Assembly: GCF_900167915.1 (NCBI RefSeq)
Contig: NZ_FUYM01000001.1
Span: 62,001 to 126,000 of the forward strand
Direction of reading: 5' to 3'
Origin: Rhizorhabdus histidinilytica
GTDB lineage: Bacteria; Pseudomonadota; Alphaproteobacteria; Sphingomonadales; Sphingomonadaceae
DNA: 64,000 bases
A model generated the notes under the pieces. That model worked only from the letters and a program-made list of their open reading frames with translations. It was not told the DNA's origin and did not search any database. Shown here in pieces: positions 44,742-55,280 of this stretch. The position numbers and the translations under genes were made by a program. Positions within the stretch are counted from its first letter, which is position 1. Every line of letters begins with the position of its first letter.

Positions 44742-46619
44742 TCAGATCGGGCGGTTGACGCCCCCGCCATCGAGCACCTCGCGCACCTTGGTGCCGAGCT
44801 GGCTGAGGCTGAACGGCTTGGCGAGGAAGGCGACGCCCGCGTCGAGCATGCCGTTGTGGATCACGGCGTTGCGGGTGTAGCCGGTGGTGAACAGGATCGG
44901 CAGGCCGGGCCGAAGCTCAAGCGCGGTGTCGGCGAGCTGGCGTCCGTTCATCTCGGGCATGACGATGTCGGTGAACAACATGCTGATCGTCGGCTGTGCG
45001 GTGAGCGCCTTGATCGCCTCGGCCGCGTTGGCGGCGGAGATGACGATGTAGCCGAGGTCTCGCAGCGCATCGACCGAGAAGTGGCGGACGCGCTGCTCGT
45101 CCTCGACGACGAGGATCGTCTCGCCGGTCCGGGCGCGGGGGACGTCGGTTTCGACGAGCGCCTGCCGACTGCGCGGATCGATCGCCAGCCCGTAGCTGCG
45201 CGGCAGATAGAGCTTCACCGTCGTGCCCTGGTCGAGCTCCGAATAGATCGCGACATGGCCGCCGGTCTGCTTGACGAAGCCGAAGATCTGGCTGAGGCCC
45301 AGGCCGGTGCCCTTGCCGACCGGCTTGGTGGTGAAGAAGGGATCGAACGCCTTGGCGAGCACCTCCGGCGCCATGCCGCTGCCCGTGTCGGTGATGCTGA
45401 TCATCACATATTGGCCGGGCGTCACCTCGGGCCGGGTCTTGGCATATTCGTCGTCGAGATAGGCATTGGAGGTCTCGATGGTCAGCCGCCCCCCGTCGGG
45501 CATCGCATCGCGTGCATTGACCGCCAGGTTGACGATCGCATTCTCGAGCTGGCCGGGGTCGGCGAAGCTGCGCCACAGGCCGCCGGCGAGCACGGTCTCG
45601 ATCCGATAGGGTTCGCCCAGCGTCCGCTGCAGCAGCTCCGACATGCCCGAGACGAGCTTGTTGATGTCGAGCGTGATCGGCGCGAGCGGCTGCTGGCGCG
45701 AAAAGGCGAGCAGCCGCGAGGTGAGGGCGGCGGCGCGCTCGGCGCCTTCGAACGCGTTGTCGATGTTGCGCGCCAGTCGTTCCGGATCGCCGGTCAGCCG
45801 CCGCCGGGCGAGGTCGAGGCTGCCGATGACGATCGCCAGCATATTATTGAAATCATGAGCGATCCCGCCGGTGAGCTGGCCGATCGATTCCATCTTCTGG
45901 AGATGGAGGATCTTCTCCTCCATTTGCGCGCGCGTGGCGATCTCCTCGCGCAGCGCCCGTTCGGCGGCGATCGCCTCGTCGCGGGCGGCGCTCACCTCTC
46001 GTTCGCGCCGGTTGGTGTCGCGGATGACGAGGCCGGCGATGATCAGGACGAGCAGCAGGGTCGCTACCAGCACCAATCCCAGGCCGAGGACCAGTACGTC
46101 GGTGGTCTTGCGCCGGTCCGCGAGCAGCCATTCCTCCTCCGTCATCATGCGGTGTATGACGGCGAGCGCGGCGTCCATCCGGCGGGCGCCTTCGCCCAGC
46201 GCCATCCGGGCGATCTCCTGGTCACGGCGGCCGGCGTCGACCGCCGATACGCCCTCCCGAGCATAATCGACCTTCGCCTGCACGGCGCGGCGGAGCTCCT
46301 CCATGTGTGCCGACTGGGCAGGGTTGTCGCGAACCTCATATTGGAGCCGGTCGAGCGCGGGCGGGAGCGCATCGACCTGTTTGCGGAAGTCGGCGCGAAT
46401 CTCCCGGCTTCCTGAAAGGACATAGCCGCGATGGTTGGATTCGAGGGCGCGGACATGATCGGTGAGCCCGGTCAGCATCACCTGAACCCGCAGCGAATGT
46501 TCCGCCCAGTCGCCGGCCCGGCTCTGCGCACGCGTCAGGAACAGCGCGGCGACGGCCGCGATGATCGCAACCAGCAGTCCGGCCAGAGCCAGGTAGGGAG
46601 GTCGACGCCCTGCGAGCAT
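44742..46619 (-). CDS. Hybrid sensor histidine kinase with CHASE3-like sensor and receiver
   Basis: 625 aa. Two membrane helices (about 9-28 and 172-196) enclose a helical periplasmic sensor resembling CHASE3 (HVRALESNHRGYVLSG). Then come a coiled coil, HisKA with the phosphorylated His in GGIAHDFNNML, HATPase (NLAVNARDAMPDGG, TGSGM, GKGTGLGLS) and a C-terminal receiver (ILVVEDEQRVR, phospho-Asp in FTDIVMPEMNG, FLAKPFS). The ligand is unknown. No separate response regulator is adjacent, so output may go through phosphotransfer. Confidence 0.93.
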   Translation of the reverse strand: MLAGRRPPYLALAGLLVAIIAAVAALFLTRAQSRAGDWAEHSLRVQVMLTGLTDHVRALESNHRGYVLSGSREIRADFRKQVDALPPALDRLQYEVRDNPAQSAHMEELRRAVQAKVDYAREGVSAVDAGRRDQEIARMALGEGARRMDAALAVIHRMMTEEEWLLADRRKTTDVLVLGLGLVLVATLLLVLIIAGLVIRDTNRREREVSAARDEAIAAERALREEIATRAQMEEKILHLQKMESIGQLTGGIAHDFNNMLAIVIGSLDLARRRLTGDPERLARNIDNAFEGAERAAALTSRLLAFSRQQPLAPITLDINKLVSGMSELLQRTLGEPYRIETVLAGGLWRSFADPGQLENAIVNLAVNARDAMPDGGRLTIETSNAYLDDEYAKTRPEVTPGQYVMISITDTGSGMAPEVLAKAFDPFFTTKPVGKGTGLGLSQIFGFVKQTGGHVAIYSELDQGTTVKLYLPRSYGLAIDPRSRQALVETDVPRARTGETILVVEDEQRVRHFSVDALRDLGYIVISAANAAEAIKALTAQPTISMLFTDIVMPEMNGRQLADTALELRPGLPILFTTGYTRNAVIHNGMLDAGVAFLAKPFSLSQLGTKVREVLDGGGVNRPI

Positions 46620-46699
46620 GGCCCTTGTCTTACGGGGTCATGCCGTGCCCGCAAGCGGAAATACCCGCCTCGAGCGACGAGCGGCTCATTCCGGCGCCG

Positions 46700-48861
<2,162 letters not shown>

Positions 48862-48923
48862 CCGTTCCCGAGGCCTGCGGGGGCAGCGGGTGCGCCCTTT
48901 CGCCGGGACGACGGAGAAGGGGG

Positions 48924-49577
48924 CTAGGCTTTCGCCCGCCGCGTGAGGATCTGCTGGAGCGGGTTGGGCTTGCCCGGCGCGACGCGGGTCAGCCGGTTGC
49001 GGTCGCGATGCTCGAACAGCTCGGGGCGGCCGCGGACGGCGAGCATGGTGCGGATGTCGTAGCTCCACGCATCGTCGCCCTCGAAGGTCAGGTCGATGGT
49101 GTAGCTGTCGGTGCGGAAGGCATATTCGAGGAAGGCGGTCGAGCAGATGCCATATTCGGTCTGCCCGCGCGTCGCGGTCAGCGTCAGCCGGTCGTCGCCG
49201 GGCTTGGCCTGGCCCGACGCAAGCGCGGTCTGCCCGCGCGGGATCGCCAGCGTCTGCAGGATCAGCCCGGTAGCCGGTTCCCACAGCCAGTAGCCGACCT
49301 GGTCATGGAAGGTGATGTCCTCTTCCTCGGTGGTGATGTGGATATGGTAGCGCAGCCCGTAGAAGAGCTGCGGGCCATTGGCCTGCGGGTCGATCGGGTC
49401 GAAGCTGATCTGCTCGATGAACTCGCGCCGTTCGGGCGCGTCGGCCTTGGGGTTGATGTCGATGCCCTTATGCCCCTCCCACCGTCCGGCCAGCCGGGTG
49501 AGCGGCCCCAGATTGGCGAGCGTATCGGGATCGACGTCGCTCGGTTCGGTGAAGATGTCTTCGGGGAAAGGGTTCAT
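48924..49577 (-). CDS. Heme-binding beta-barrel / nitrobindin-like protein
   Basis: 217 aa from ATG 49577, which has AAGGAG upstream. An in-frame ATG at 49601 overlaps the recN stop as TGATG and is also possible. LGPLTRLAGRWEGHKGID followed by repeated beta strands (YHIHITTEEEDITFHDQVGYWLWEPA, QTLAIPRGQTALASGQA) resembles the FABP-like nitrobindin/THAP4 barrel. A true heme-His ligand is not certain. The function may be NO or lipid binding. Family call is moderate. Confidence 0.7.
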   Translation of the reverse strand: MNPFPEDIFTEPSDVDPDTLANLGPLTRLAGRWEGHKGIDINPKADAPERREFIEQISFDPIDPQANGPQLFYGLRYHIHITTEEEDITFHDQVGYWLWEPATGLILQTLAIPRGQTALASGQAKPGDDRLTLTATRGQTEYGICSTAFLEYAFRTDSYTIDLTFEGDDAWSYDIRTMLAVRGRPELFEHRDRNRLTRVAPGKPNPLQQILTRRAKA

Positions 49578-49600
49578 CCGGTCGTTCTCCTTCGATCTCA

Positions 49601-51262
49601 TCAGGCGGCTTCGAGCAGCCGCATCGCCTGGGCGCGGGCCTCGGCGGTGATCTCGGCGCCCGACAGCATCCGGGCGATCTCCTCCTGCCGCTCGTCCGCG
49701 CCGAGCGGGCGGACGCCGGTGCGGGTGACGAGGCCGTCATGGCTCTTGGCGATCAGCCAGTGGCTGGCGCCGCGCGCCGCGACCTGCGGGCTGTGGGTGA
49801 CGACCAGCAGCTGCGCACCGCTCGCCAGCCGCTTCAGCCGCTCGCCGATCGCGCTGGCGACGGCGCCGCCGACACCGCGGTCGATCTCGTCGAAGATCAT
49901 CGTCGTCGCCGAGCCCTGCTCGGCCAGCGCGACCTTGAGCGCCAGGATGAAGCGCGACAGCTCGCCGCCGCTGGCGATCTTCATCAGCGGTGCGAAGGGT
50001 GCGCCCGGATTGGTCGCGATCTCGAACTCCACCCGGTCGCGCCCTGCCGGGGACCAGCCACTCTCGGGCAGCGTCTCGACCACGGTACGGAAGCGCGCGG
50101 CGTCGAGCTTGAGTGGCGCCAGCTCGGTCGCGACCGCCGCGTCGAGGCGGACGGCGGCGGCGCGGCGCGCCTCGCTCAGCGCCTCGGCGAGCGTCAGATA
50201 GGCGGCGCGCGCGTCGCGGGCGGCGGCTTCCAGCCGAGCGAGGCCGGCATCGCCCGCCTCGATCCGGTCGAGCCGGGCGGCGAGCTCGTCGCGCAGGTCG
50301 GCGAGCGCGTCGGGATCGACGCGATGCTTGCGGGCCAGCGCGCGCAGCTCGAACAGCCGGGTCTCGACCGTCTCCAGCCGGGCGGGGTCGAAGCGCATCG
50401 CCTCGGCGGCGGCGGCGAGCTTGTCCTCCGCCTCGCTCGCCTCGATCACCGCGCGGTCGAGCGCGGCGAGCGCGTCGGCGAGCAGCGGGTGCTCGGGCGC
50501 GATCCGGTCGAGCCGGCGCGCGGCCTGGCGAAGCGCGGCGAGCCCGCCGTCGGACCCGTCGAGATGCGCGCCGACCGCGACCAGGTCATCGGCGAGCTTG
50601 GCGCCCTTCTGCATGTCGGCGCGTTCGGCGGCGAGGGTGGCTTCCTCGCCCGGCTCGGGGCCGAAGCGGTTGAGCTCCTCGACCGCATGATCGAGCCATT
50701 CGCGGTCGCGTGCGGCATTCTCGATGTCGGTGCGGGCGGCCTCCAGCGCATCCTCGGCGGTGCGCCAGGCGGCATGGGCGGCGGCAACGCCGGCGACGTC
50801 GAGCCGCCCGAAGGCGTCGAGCAGCGCGCGATGGCCGCGCGGGTTGATCAGGCCGCGATCATCATGCTGGCCATGAATCTCGACCAGCATCCCGCCCAGT
50901 TCGCGCAGCGTGGCGGCGGAGGCGGGCTGGTCGTTGACGAAGGCGCGGCTGCCGCCGTCGGCCTTGACGACGCGGCGGATGACCAGTGCCTCGCCCGGAT
51001 CGGCGTCGAAGCCGTTCTCGGCCAGCAGGGCGAAGGCGGGGTGATCGGCCGGCAGGTCGAACCCCGCCGAAACCATCGCCTGCGCGGCGCCGGTGCGGAC
51101 CAGGCCGCTGTCGGCGCGGGTGCCGAGCGCGAGGCCGAGCGAATCGAGCAGGATCGACTTGCCCGCGCCGGTCTCGCCGGTCAGCGTGCCCAGGCCGGGG
51201 CCGAATTCGAGATCGAGCGCCTCGATCAGCACGACATCCCGGATCGCCAGCGTAGTGAGCAT
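49601..51262 (-). CDS. recN: DNA repair protein RecN
   Basis: 553 aa, an SMC-like ATPase for double-strand-break repair. Walker A LTGETGAGKSILLDSL is near residue 30, VEIHGQHDDRGL is the RecN-specific segment, then coiled coils, ASGGELSRFILALK (signature) and TMIFDEIDRGVGG (Walker B). ATG 51262 gives the usual MLTTLAIRDVVLIEALDLEF. A CTACAC -10 box lies 7 nt upstream. Confidence 0.97.
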   Translation of the reverse strand: MLTTLAIRDVVLIEALDLEFGPGLGTLTGETGAGKSILLDSLGLALGTRADSGLVRTGAAQAMVSAGFDLPADHPAFALLAENGFDADPGEALVIRRVVKADGGSRAFVNDQPASAATLRELGGMLVEIHGQHDDRGLINPRGHRALLDAFGRLDVAGVAAAHAAWRTAEDALEAARTDIENAARDREWLDHAVEELNRFGPEPGEEATLAAERADMQKGAKLADDLVAVGAHLDGSDGGLAALRQAARRLDRIAPEHPLLADALAALDRAVIEASEAEDKLAAAAEAMRFDPARLETVETRLFELRALARKHRVDPDALADLRDELAARLDRIEAGDAGLARLEAAARDARAAYLTLAEALSEARRAAAVRLDAAVATELAPLKLDAARFRTVVETLPESGWSPAGRDRVEFEIATNPGAPFAPLMKIASGGELSRFILALKVALAEQGSATTMIFDEIDRGVGGAVASAIGERLKRLASGAQLLVVTHSPQVAARGASHWLIAKSHDGLVTRTGVRPLGADERQEEIARMLSGAEITAEARAQAMRLLEAA

Positions 51263-51269
51263 GGGACAT

Positions 51270-51298
51270 GTGTAGAACAGCGGGACGGGCGCCGCCAA
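51270..51298 (-). promoter_or_regulatory. Candidate recN promoter, near-leaderless
   Basis: On the minus strand, TTGGCG (51293-51298), a 17-nt spacer and CTACAC (51270-51275), 7 nt before the ATG. The -10 is weak, and no LexA site was recognised. Confidence 0.35.
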
Positions 51299-51314
51299 GG
51301 GGTTCCGAGGATGC

Positions 51315-51404
51315 GTCATGCCGTCGGAGGCCGGCGTCTCGGCAGGTGGGAAGATGAAGTCGGGGCAGGAGCCGCCTGAGATGCCGGCCTCCGCCGGCAT
51401 GACG
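51315..51404. repeat. Family A repeat, copy 10 (GATCTC type)
   Basis: 90 bp between the esterase and recN genes. Left GTCATGCCGTCGGAGGCCGG and right GCCGGCCTCCGCCGGCATGA. Related to copy 9 by its spacer. The left arm has lost part of its pairing. Confidence 0.8.
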
Positions 51405-51416
51405 GGTGTCTTGACC

Positions 51417-52286
51417 TCAGCTCCCCGTCACGCGCCGCGCGAAGGCGGTGATGTCGGCCAGCACGGGCGCCTCCCCCCGGAACGGCCGGGCGAGGGCGGT
51501 GACGATGCCGACATGACCGAGGTCGCGATAGACCTTCAGCTCCGACGGCACCCCCGCCGCGCGCAGCCGGGCGTCGAGGTTGATCGAGTTCTTCGGCCAG
51601 ACGGTGCCGTCCTCGCCGCCGTGGAGCAGCAGCACCGGTGGGGCGGAAGCGTCGGCATAATGGATCGGCTGGGTCTCTTCGGGCTTCGGCCAGGCGCCGA
51701 AGGTGTCGGTCACGACCTTGCCGTTGAACGGCAGGAAGTCATAGGGGCCGGCGAGCCCGGCGAAGCCCCTGATCGCGGCCCGGTCGGCGCCCAGGAATTG
51801 CGGGTCGAGCGCCAGCATCGCTGCATTGTAGGCGCCCGCCGAATGGCCGACCAGCACGATGCGGTCCGGATCGCCGCCATAGCGGCCGGCATGCGTGCGC
51901 ACCCAGCGGACGGCGGCGGCGCAATCCTGCACGAAGCCGGGGAAGCGCACTTCCGGAACCAGCCGATAATCGGGAACGACGGTGACGAAGCCCGCCGCCG
52001 ACAGCGCCCGCGCGGCGAAATGATAGCCCTCGCGCGTGCCGTTGGCCCAGGAGCCCCCATAGATGAAGACGATGACGGGCAGCGGCCGCTGGCCCGCAGC
52101 GACAGGGGTGTAGACGTCGAGCTGGCGGCGCGGCCCTTCGCCATAAGGGACGTCGGCGGCGACCAGCCGGCTCGTCCCGTCCTTGGGCATCACCGTATCG
52201 AATGCGCGGAGCGGCGAGCAGGCCGCCGCGACCAGCGCCCCGCACATCAGCAACGCGACCCCCGCGAGGGTAAGCTTCGTCATCAT
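51417..52286 (-). CDS. Exported alpha/beta hydrolase (carboxylesterase type)
   Basis: 289 aa. The N-terminus ends in LVAAACS, a likely lipobox. The oxyanion segment IVFIYGGSWANG and the nucleophile GHSAGAYN are those of the hormone-sensitive-lipase / BD-FAE esterase group. The catalytic Asp (HGGEDGTVW) and His (DLGHVGIV) follow. The substrate is unknown. ATG 52286 or 52283 are both possible starts. Confidence 0.88.
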   Translation of the reverse strand: MMTKLTLAGVALLMCGALVAAACSPLRAFDTVMPKDGTSRLVAADVPYGEGPRRQLDVYTPVAAGQRPLPVIVFIYGGSWANGTREGYHFAARALSAAGFVTVVPDYRLVPEVRFPGFVQDCAAAVRWVRTHAGRYGGDPDRIVLVGHSAGAYNAAMLALDPQFLGADRAAIRGFAGLAGPYDFLPFNGKVVTDTFGAWPKPEETQPIHYADASAPPVLLLHGGEDGTVWPKNSINLDARLRAAGVPSELKVYRDLGHVGIVTALARPFRGEAPVLADITAFARRVTGS

Positions 52287-52372
52287 GGCTCCGTCATTAT
52301 CGGCTGAACGGGATTACGTCAGCCGGTAACGACGGGTTGCGGCCCGCGCTGTGATCGGCGGCATTCACGACA

Positions 52373-52413
52373 GGGCATCGCCATCCCGGCCCATGTCCGG
52401 GATGGCGATGCCC
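52373..52413. other. Perfect 17-bp hairpin
   Basis: GGGCATCGCCATCCCGG and CCGGGATGGCGATGCCC are exact inverted copies around CCCATGT. It lies just after the stop of the Q-rich small gene and before the esterase gene, both on the minus strand. There is no T-run. It may end or stabilise the small gene's mRNA. Confidence 0.8.
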
Positions 52414-52424
52414 GTGGCGACGGC

Positions 52425-52622
52425 TCAGCGTTCGATATCGTCCCGATCGGCCTCGTTGCGGCGCTGTTGCTGGTTGCGTCCCTGCTGCTGGCCTTGCTGC
52501 TGGTTCTGCTGGCGGTTGACCGAACCCTGGCGCTGCTGGTCCTGCCGCTCCTGCGATTGTCCTTCCCGGTCCATCGAGGACGGATTGTTGCGGTCGTTGC
52601 CGCCCTGGCGATTCTCGCCCAT
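52425..52622 (-). CDS. Small Gln/Arg/Asn-rich disordered protein, 65 aa
   Basis: MGENRQGGNDRNNPSS followed by Q/R/N-rich sequence (RQQNQQQGQQQGRNQQQRR) and an acidic end RDDIER. There are almost no hydrophobic residues, so it is predicted to be fully disordered. AGGAGA lies at good distance from ATG 52622. It resembles small hydrophilic stress proteins (hydrophilin-like) in composition only. It is followed by the perfect hairpin at 52373. The function is unknown. Confidence 0.6.
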   Translation of the reverse strand: MGENRQGGNDRNNPSSMDREGQSQERQDQQRQGSVNRQQNQQQGQQQGRNQQQRRNEADRDDIER

Positions 52623-52762
52623 GGCATCTTCTCCTGCGAACGTCCCGATATTGGGACGGGCACAGAACGGGCGGGCGACGGCACGCGTTCCTGTCGTTAC
52701 GGAGCAACCCCTTGAAAACGCGATATTGTGATGGCGAAACGAGGGAGGAGGCGTCAGCGGCG

Positions 52763-52791
52763 TTGCGGAGCGCGGCGATGCTGCCTAGGAC
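52763..52791 (+). promoter_or_regulatory. Possible hom promoter
   Basis: TTGCGG (52763-52768), a 17-nt spacer and TAGGAC (52786-52791), leaving a leader of about 22 nt with AAGGGTG before ATG 52820. Confidence 0.35.
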
Positions 52792-52819
52792 GCGGGCGGT
52801 ATTTCGGGAAAGGGTGAAT

Positions 52820-54112
52820 ATGTCGCAGCCGTTGAGGGTGGCGCTTGCAGGTTTGGGAACGGTCGGCGCCGGTGTGGTCAAGCTCATCGACGAGAACCGT
52901 GCGCTGATCGAGCGCCGCGCCGGCCGCCCGATCGAAATCGTCGCCGTCTCGGCGCGCGACCGGTCGCGCGACCGCGGCGTCGATCTGTCGCGCTTCGCCT
53001 GGGTCGACGACGCCACCACCCTCGCGGCGTCCGGCGACGTCGACGTGGTGGTCGAGCTGGTCGGTGGGTCGGACGGCCCGGCGCTCACCCTGGCGCGCGA
53101 CACGCTCGGCGCCGGCAAGCCCTTCGTCACCGCGAACAAGGCGATGATCGCGCATCACGGCCTCGAACTCGCCGAACTGGCCGAGCAGAAGGGCGTGGCG
53201 CTCAAATATGAGGCTGCGGTCGCGGGCGGCATCCCGGTGATCAAGGGGTTGCGCGAGGGCGCCGCCGCCAACGTCATCAGCCATGTGTTCGGCATCCTCA
53301 ACGGCACCTGCAACTATATCCTCACCGAGATGGAGGAGAAGGGCAGCGACTTCGCCGAGGTGCTCGCCGAGGCGCAGCGGCTGGGCTATGCCGAGGCCGA
53401 CCCCAGCTTCGACATCGACGGCATCGATGCCGCGCACAAGCTGTCGATCCTCTCCAGCCTGGCCTTCGGCACCGCGGTCGATTTCGATTCGATCCAGGTC
53501 ACCGGCATCCGCCACATCATCGCCGCCGACATCGCCGAGGCGGCCGCGCTTGGCTTCCGCGTCCGGCTGGTCGGTCATGGCGAGGAAAGTTCAAAGGGGT
53601 TGTTCCAGCGCGTCCATCCCTGCCTGGTGCCGCTCAGCCATCCGCTCGCCCATGTCTCGGGCTCGCTCAACGCGGTGGTGGCACACGGCAATTTCGTCGG
53701 CCGCCTGTTCTTCCAAGGGCGGGGCGCGGGCGAAGGGCCGACCGCATCGGCCGTGGTCGCCGACCTGATCGACATCGCCCGGGGTGAGACCGGCCCGGCC
53801 TTCGCCATGCCGGTGGCGGCGCTCGCCAAGCCTGCCGCCGCGTCCGCGGGCGACCGCCGCGGCCGCGCCTATCTGCGCTTCACCGTCGCCGATCGGCCGG
53901 GCGTGCTGGCCGAGATCACCGCGGCGATGCGCGATGCGGGCGTCTCGATCGAGAGCCTGATCCAGCGCGGCGTCGCCGACGACGGCAACGTTCTGATCGC
54001 GATGGTGACGCATGTCGGCCCCGAACGCGCGGTCGCCGACGCGCTCGACCGGCTCGCCGGATCGCAGAGCCTCGCCGGAACGCCCATGTTGATGCATATC
54101 CTCGACGAATAG
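52820..54112 (+). CDS. hom: Homoserine dehydrogenase
   Basis: 430 aa, monofunctional with a C-terminal ACT domain (about 350-425, FTVADRPGVLAEITAAMRDAGVSIESL). It reduces aspartate semialdehyde to homoserine for Thr/Met/Ile. NAD site VALAGLGTVGAGVV, then VTANKAMIAHHG, AAVAGGIPVIKGLREG and the catalytic GILNGTCNYIL. ATG 52820 is preferred; the frame runs upstream to 52712 without family sequence. Confidence 0.97.
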   Translation: MSQPLRVALAGLGTVGAGVVKLIDENRALIERRAGRPIEIVAVSARDRSRDRGVDLSRFAWVDDATTLAASGDVDVVVELVGGSDGPALTLARDTLGAGKPFVTANKAMIAHHGLELAELAEQKGVALKYEAAVAGGIPVIKGLREGAAANVISHVFGILNGTCNYILTEMEEKGSDFAEVLAEAQRLGYAEADPSFDIDGIDAAHKLSILSSLAFGTAVDFDSIQVTGIRHIIAADIAEAAALGFRVRLVGHGEESSKGLFQRVHPCLVPLSHPLAHVSGSLNAVVAHGNFVGRLFFQGRGAGEGPTASAVVADLIDIARGETGPAFAMPVAALAKPAAASAGDRRGRAYLRFTVADRPGVLAEITAAMRDAGVSIESLIQRGVADDGNVLIAMVTHVGPERAVADALDRLAGSQSLAGTPMLMHILDE

Positions 54113-54124
54113 AGGCCGCGCTTC

Positions 54125-54153
54125 TCGACATTGTAACGCCGCTGCCCTAATCG
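54125..54153 (+). promoter_or_regulatory. Candidate glpX promoter
   Basis: TCGACA (54125-54130), a 17-nt spacer and TAATCG (54148-54153). The GCCCTAATCG context is identical to that of the tRNA-Glu promoter at 57082. Confidence 0.45.
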
Positions 54154-54193
54154 CTTCGGCCGATCCCAAAAACAGAAGAAAAGGCAATCCTAG

Positions 54194-55165
54194 ATGGTAA
54201 AGCCAAGCAAGGCGCTCGACCGGGTTCTCGTTCTGGAGATGGTACGGGTTACGGAAGCGGCGGCGATCGCGGCCTCCAAGCTCGTCGGCCGTGGCGACGA
54301 AAAGGCCGCGGACCATGCCGCGGTCGAAGCGATGCGCGCAGCTTTCAACGGGCTCGACTTCGACGGCACGGTGGTGATCGGCGAGGGCGAGCGCGACGAA
54401 GCGCCGATGCTGTACATCGGCGAGAAGGTCGGATCGGGCATCGGCACCGGCCCGAAGATCGATATCGCGCTCGATCCGCTCGAAGGCACGACGATCACCG
54501 CCAAGGCCGGCCCCAACGCGCTGGCGGTGCTCGCGATCGCCGAGGAAGGCGGCCTGCTCAACGCGCCCGACGTCTATATGGACAAGCTGGCGATCGGCCC
54601 CGGCTATGAGGAGGGCATTGTCGGCCTCGACCGGACCCCGACCGAGAATATCAAGGCGCTGGCCAAGGCCAAGGGCGTCGAGCCGAACGAGATCATCGCC
54701 TGCGTGCTCGATCGGCCCCGCCACGAGAAGCTCATCGCCGAGCTGCGCTCGCTCGGCTGCGGAATCATGCTGATCCCCGATGGCGACGTCGCCGGCGTGA
54801 TCGCGGTGACCAACCCGGAGACGACGATCGACGTCTACATGGGGTCGGGTGGCGCGCCGGAAGGTGTGCTCGCGGCAGCGGCGCTCAAGTGCGTCGGCGG
54901 CCAGTTCCAGGGCCGGCTGTTGTTCCGCAACGACGACGAGAAGGCCCGCGCCCGCAAATGGGGCGTCACCGACCTCGACCGCATCTACCATCTCGACGAC
55001 CTGGTGAAGGGCGACGCGATCTTCGCGGCGACCGGCGTCACCGACGGCTCGCTGCTCGAAGGCGTCAAGCGCCGCGCCAGTGGCTGCATGACGACCGAGA
55101 GCGTCGTGATGCGCGCCTCCAGCGGTACCGTCCGCTGGGTCCGCGGCGAACACCGCAAGGGCTGA
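54194..55165 (+). CDS. glpX: Class II fructose-1,6-bisphosphatase
   Basis: 323 aa. It acts in gluconeogenesis and is Mn-dependent. Motifs: MVRVTEAAAIAASKLVGRGDEKAAD, GEGERDEAPMLY (metal site), DIALDPLEGTTI, and GGAPEGVLAAAALKCVGG. It stands between hom and recJ on the same strand, with its own likely promoter. Confidence 0.96.
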   Translation: MVKPSKALDRVLVLEMVRVTEAAAIAASKLVGRGDEKAADHAAVEAMRAAFNGLDFDGTVVIGEGERDEAPMLYIGEKVGSGIGTGPKIDIALDPLEGTTITAKAGPNALAVLAIAEEGGLLNAPDVYMDKLAIGPGYEEGIVGLDRTPTENIKALAKAKGVEPNEIIACVLDRPRHEKLIAELRSLGCGIMLIPDGDVAGVIAVTNPETTIDVYMGSGGAPEGVLAAAALKCVGGQFQGRLLFRNDDEKARARKWGVTDLDRIYHLDDLVKGDAIFAATGVTDGSLLEGVKRRASGCMTTESVVMRASSGTVRWVRGEHRKG

Positions 55166-55173
55166 ACGCCCGA

Positions 55174-55196
55174 TCCCTCTCCCTTCGGGGAGAGGG
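55174..55196. repeat. Hairpin plus dispersed half-repeat after glpX
   Basis: CCCTCTCCC/GGGAGAGGG with a TTCG loop, a very stable RNA hairpin common between genes in these genomes. It is followed at about 55226-55261 by a sequence (GCCGAATCAAGTTCAGCATG) that looks like another dispersed repeat half. There is no T-run, but it may end the glpX mRNA. Confidence 0.55.
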
Positions 55197-55280
55197 CATG
55201 CCTTCCACGCGAGCGGGCGCGTTGCCCGACGGATGCCGAATCAAGTTCAGCATGACGGCGAGAGGCGCTAAGGCACCTCC

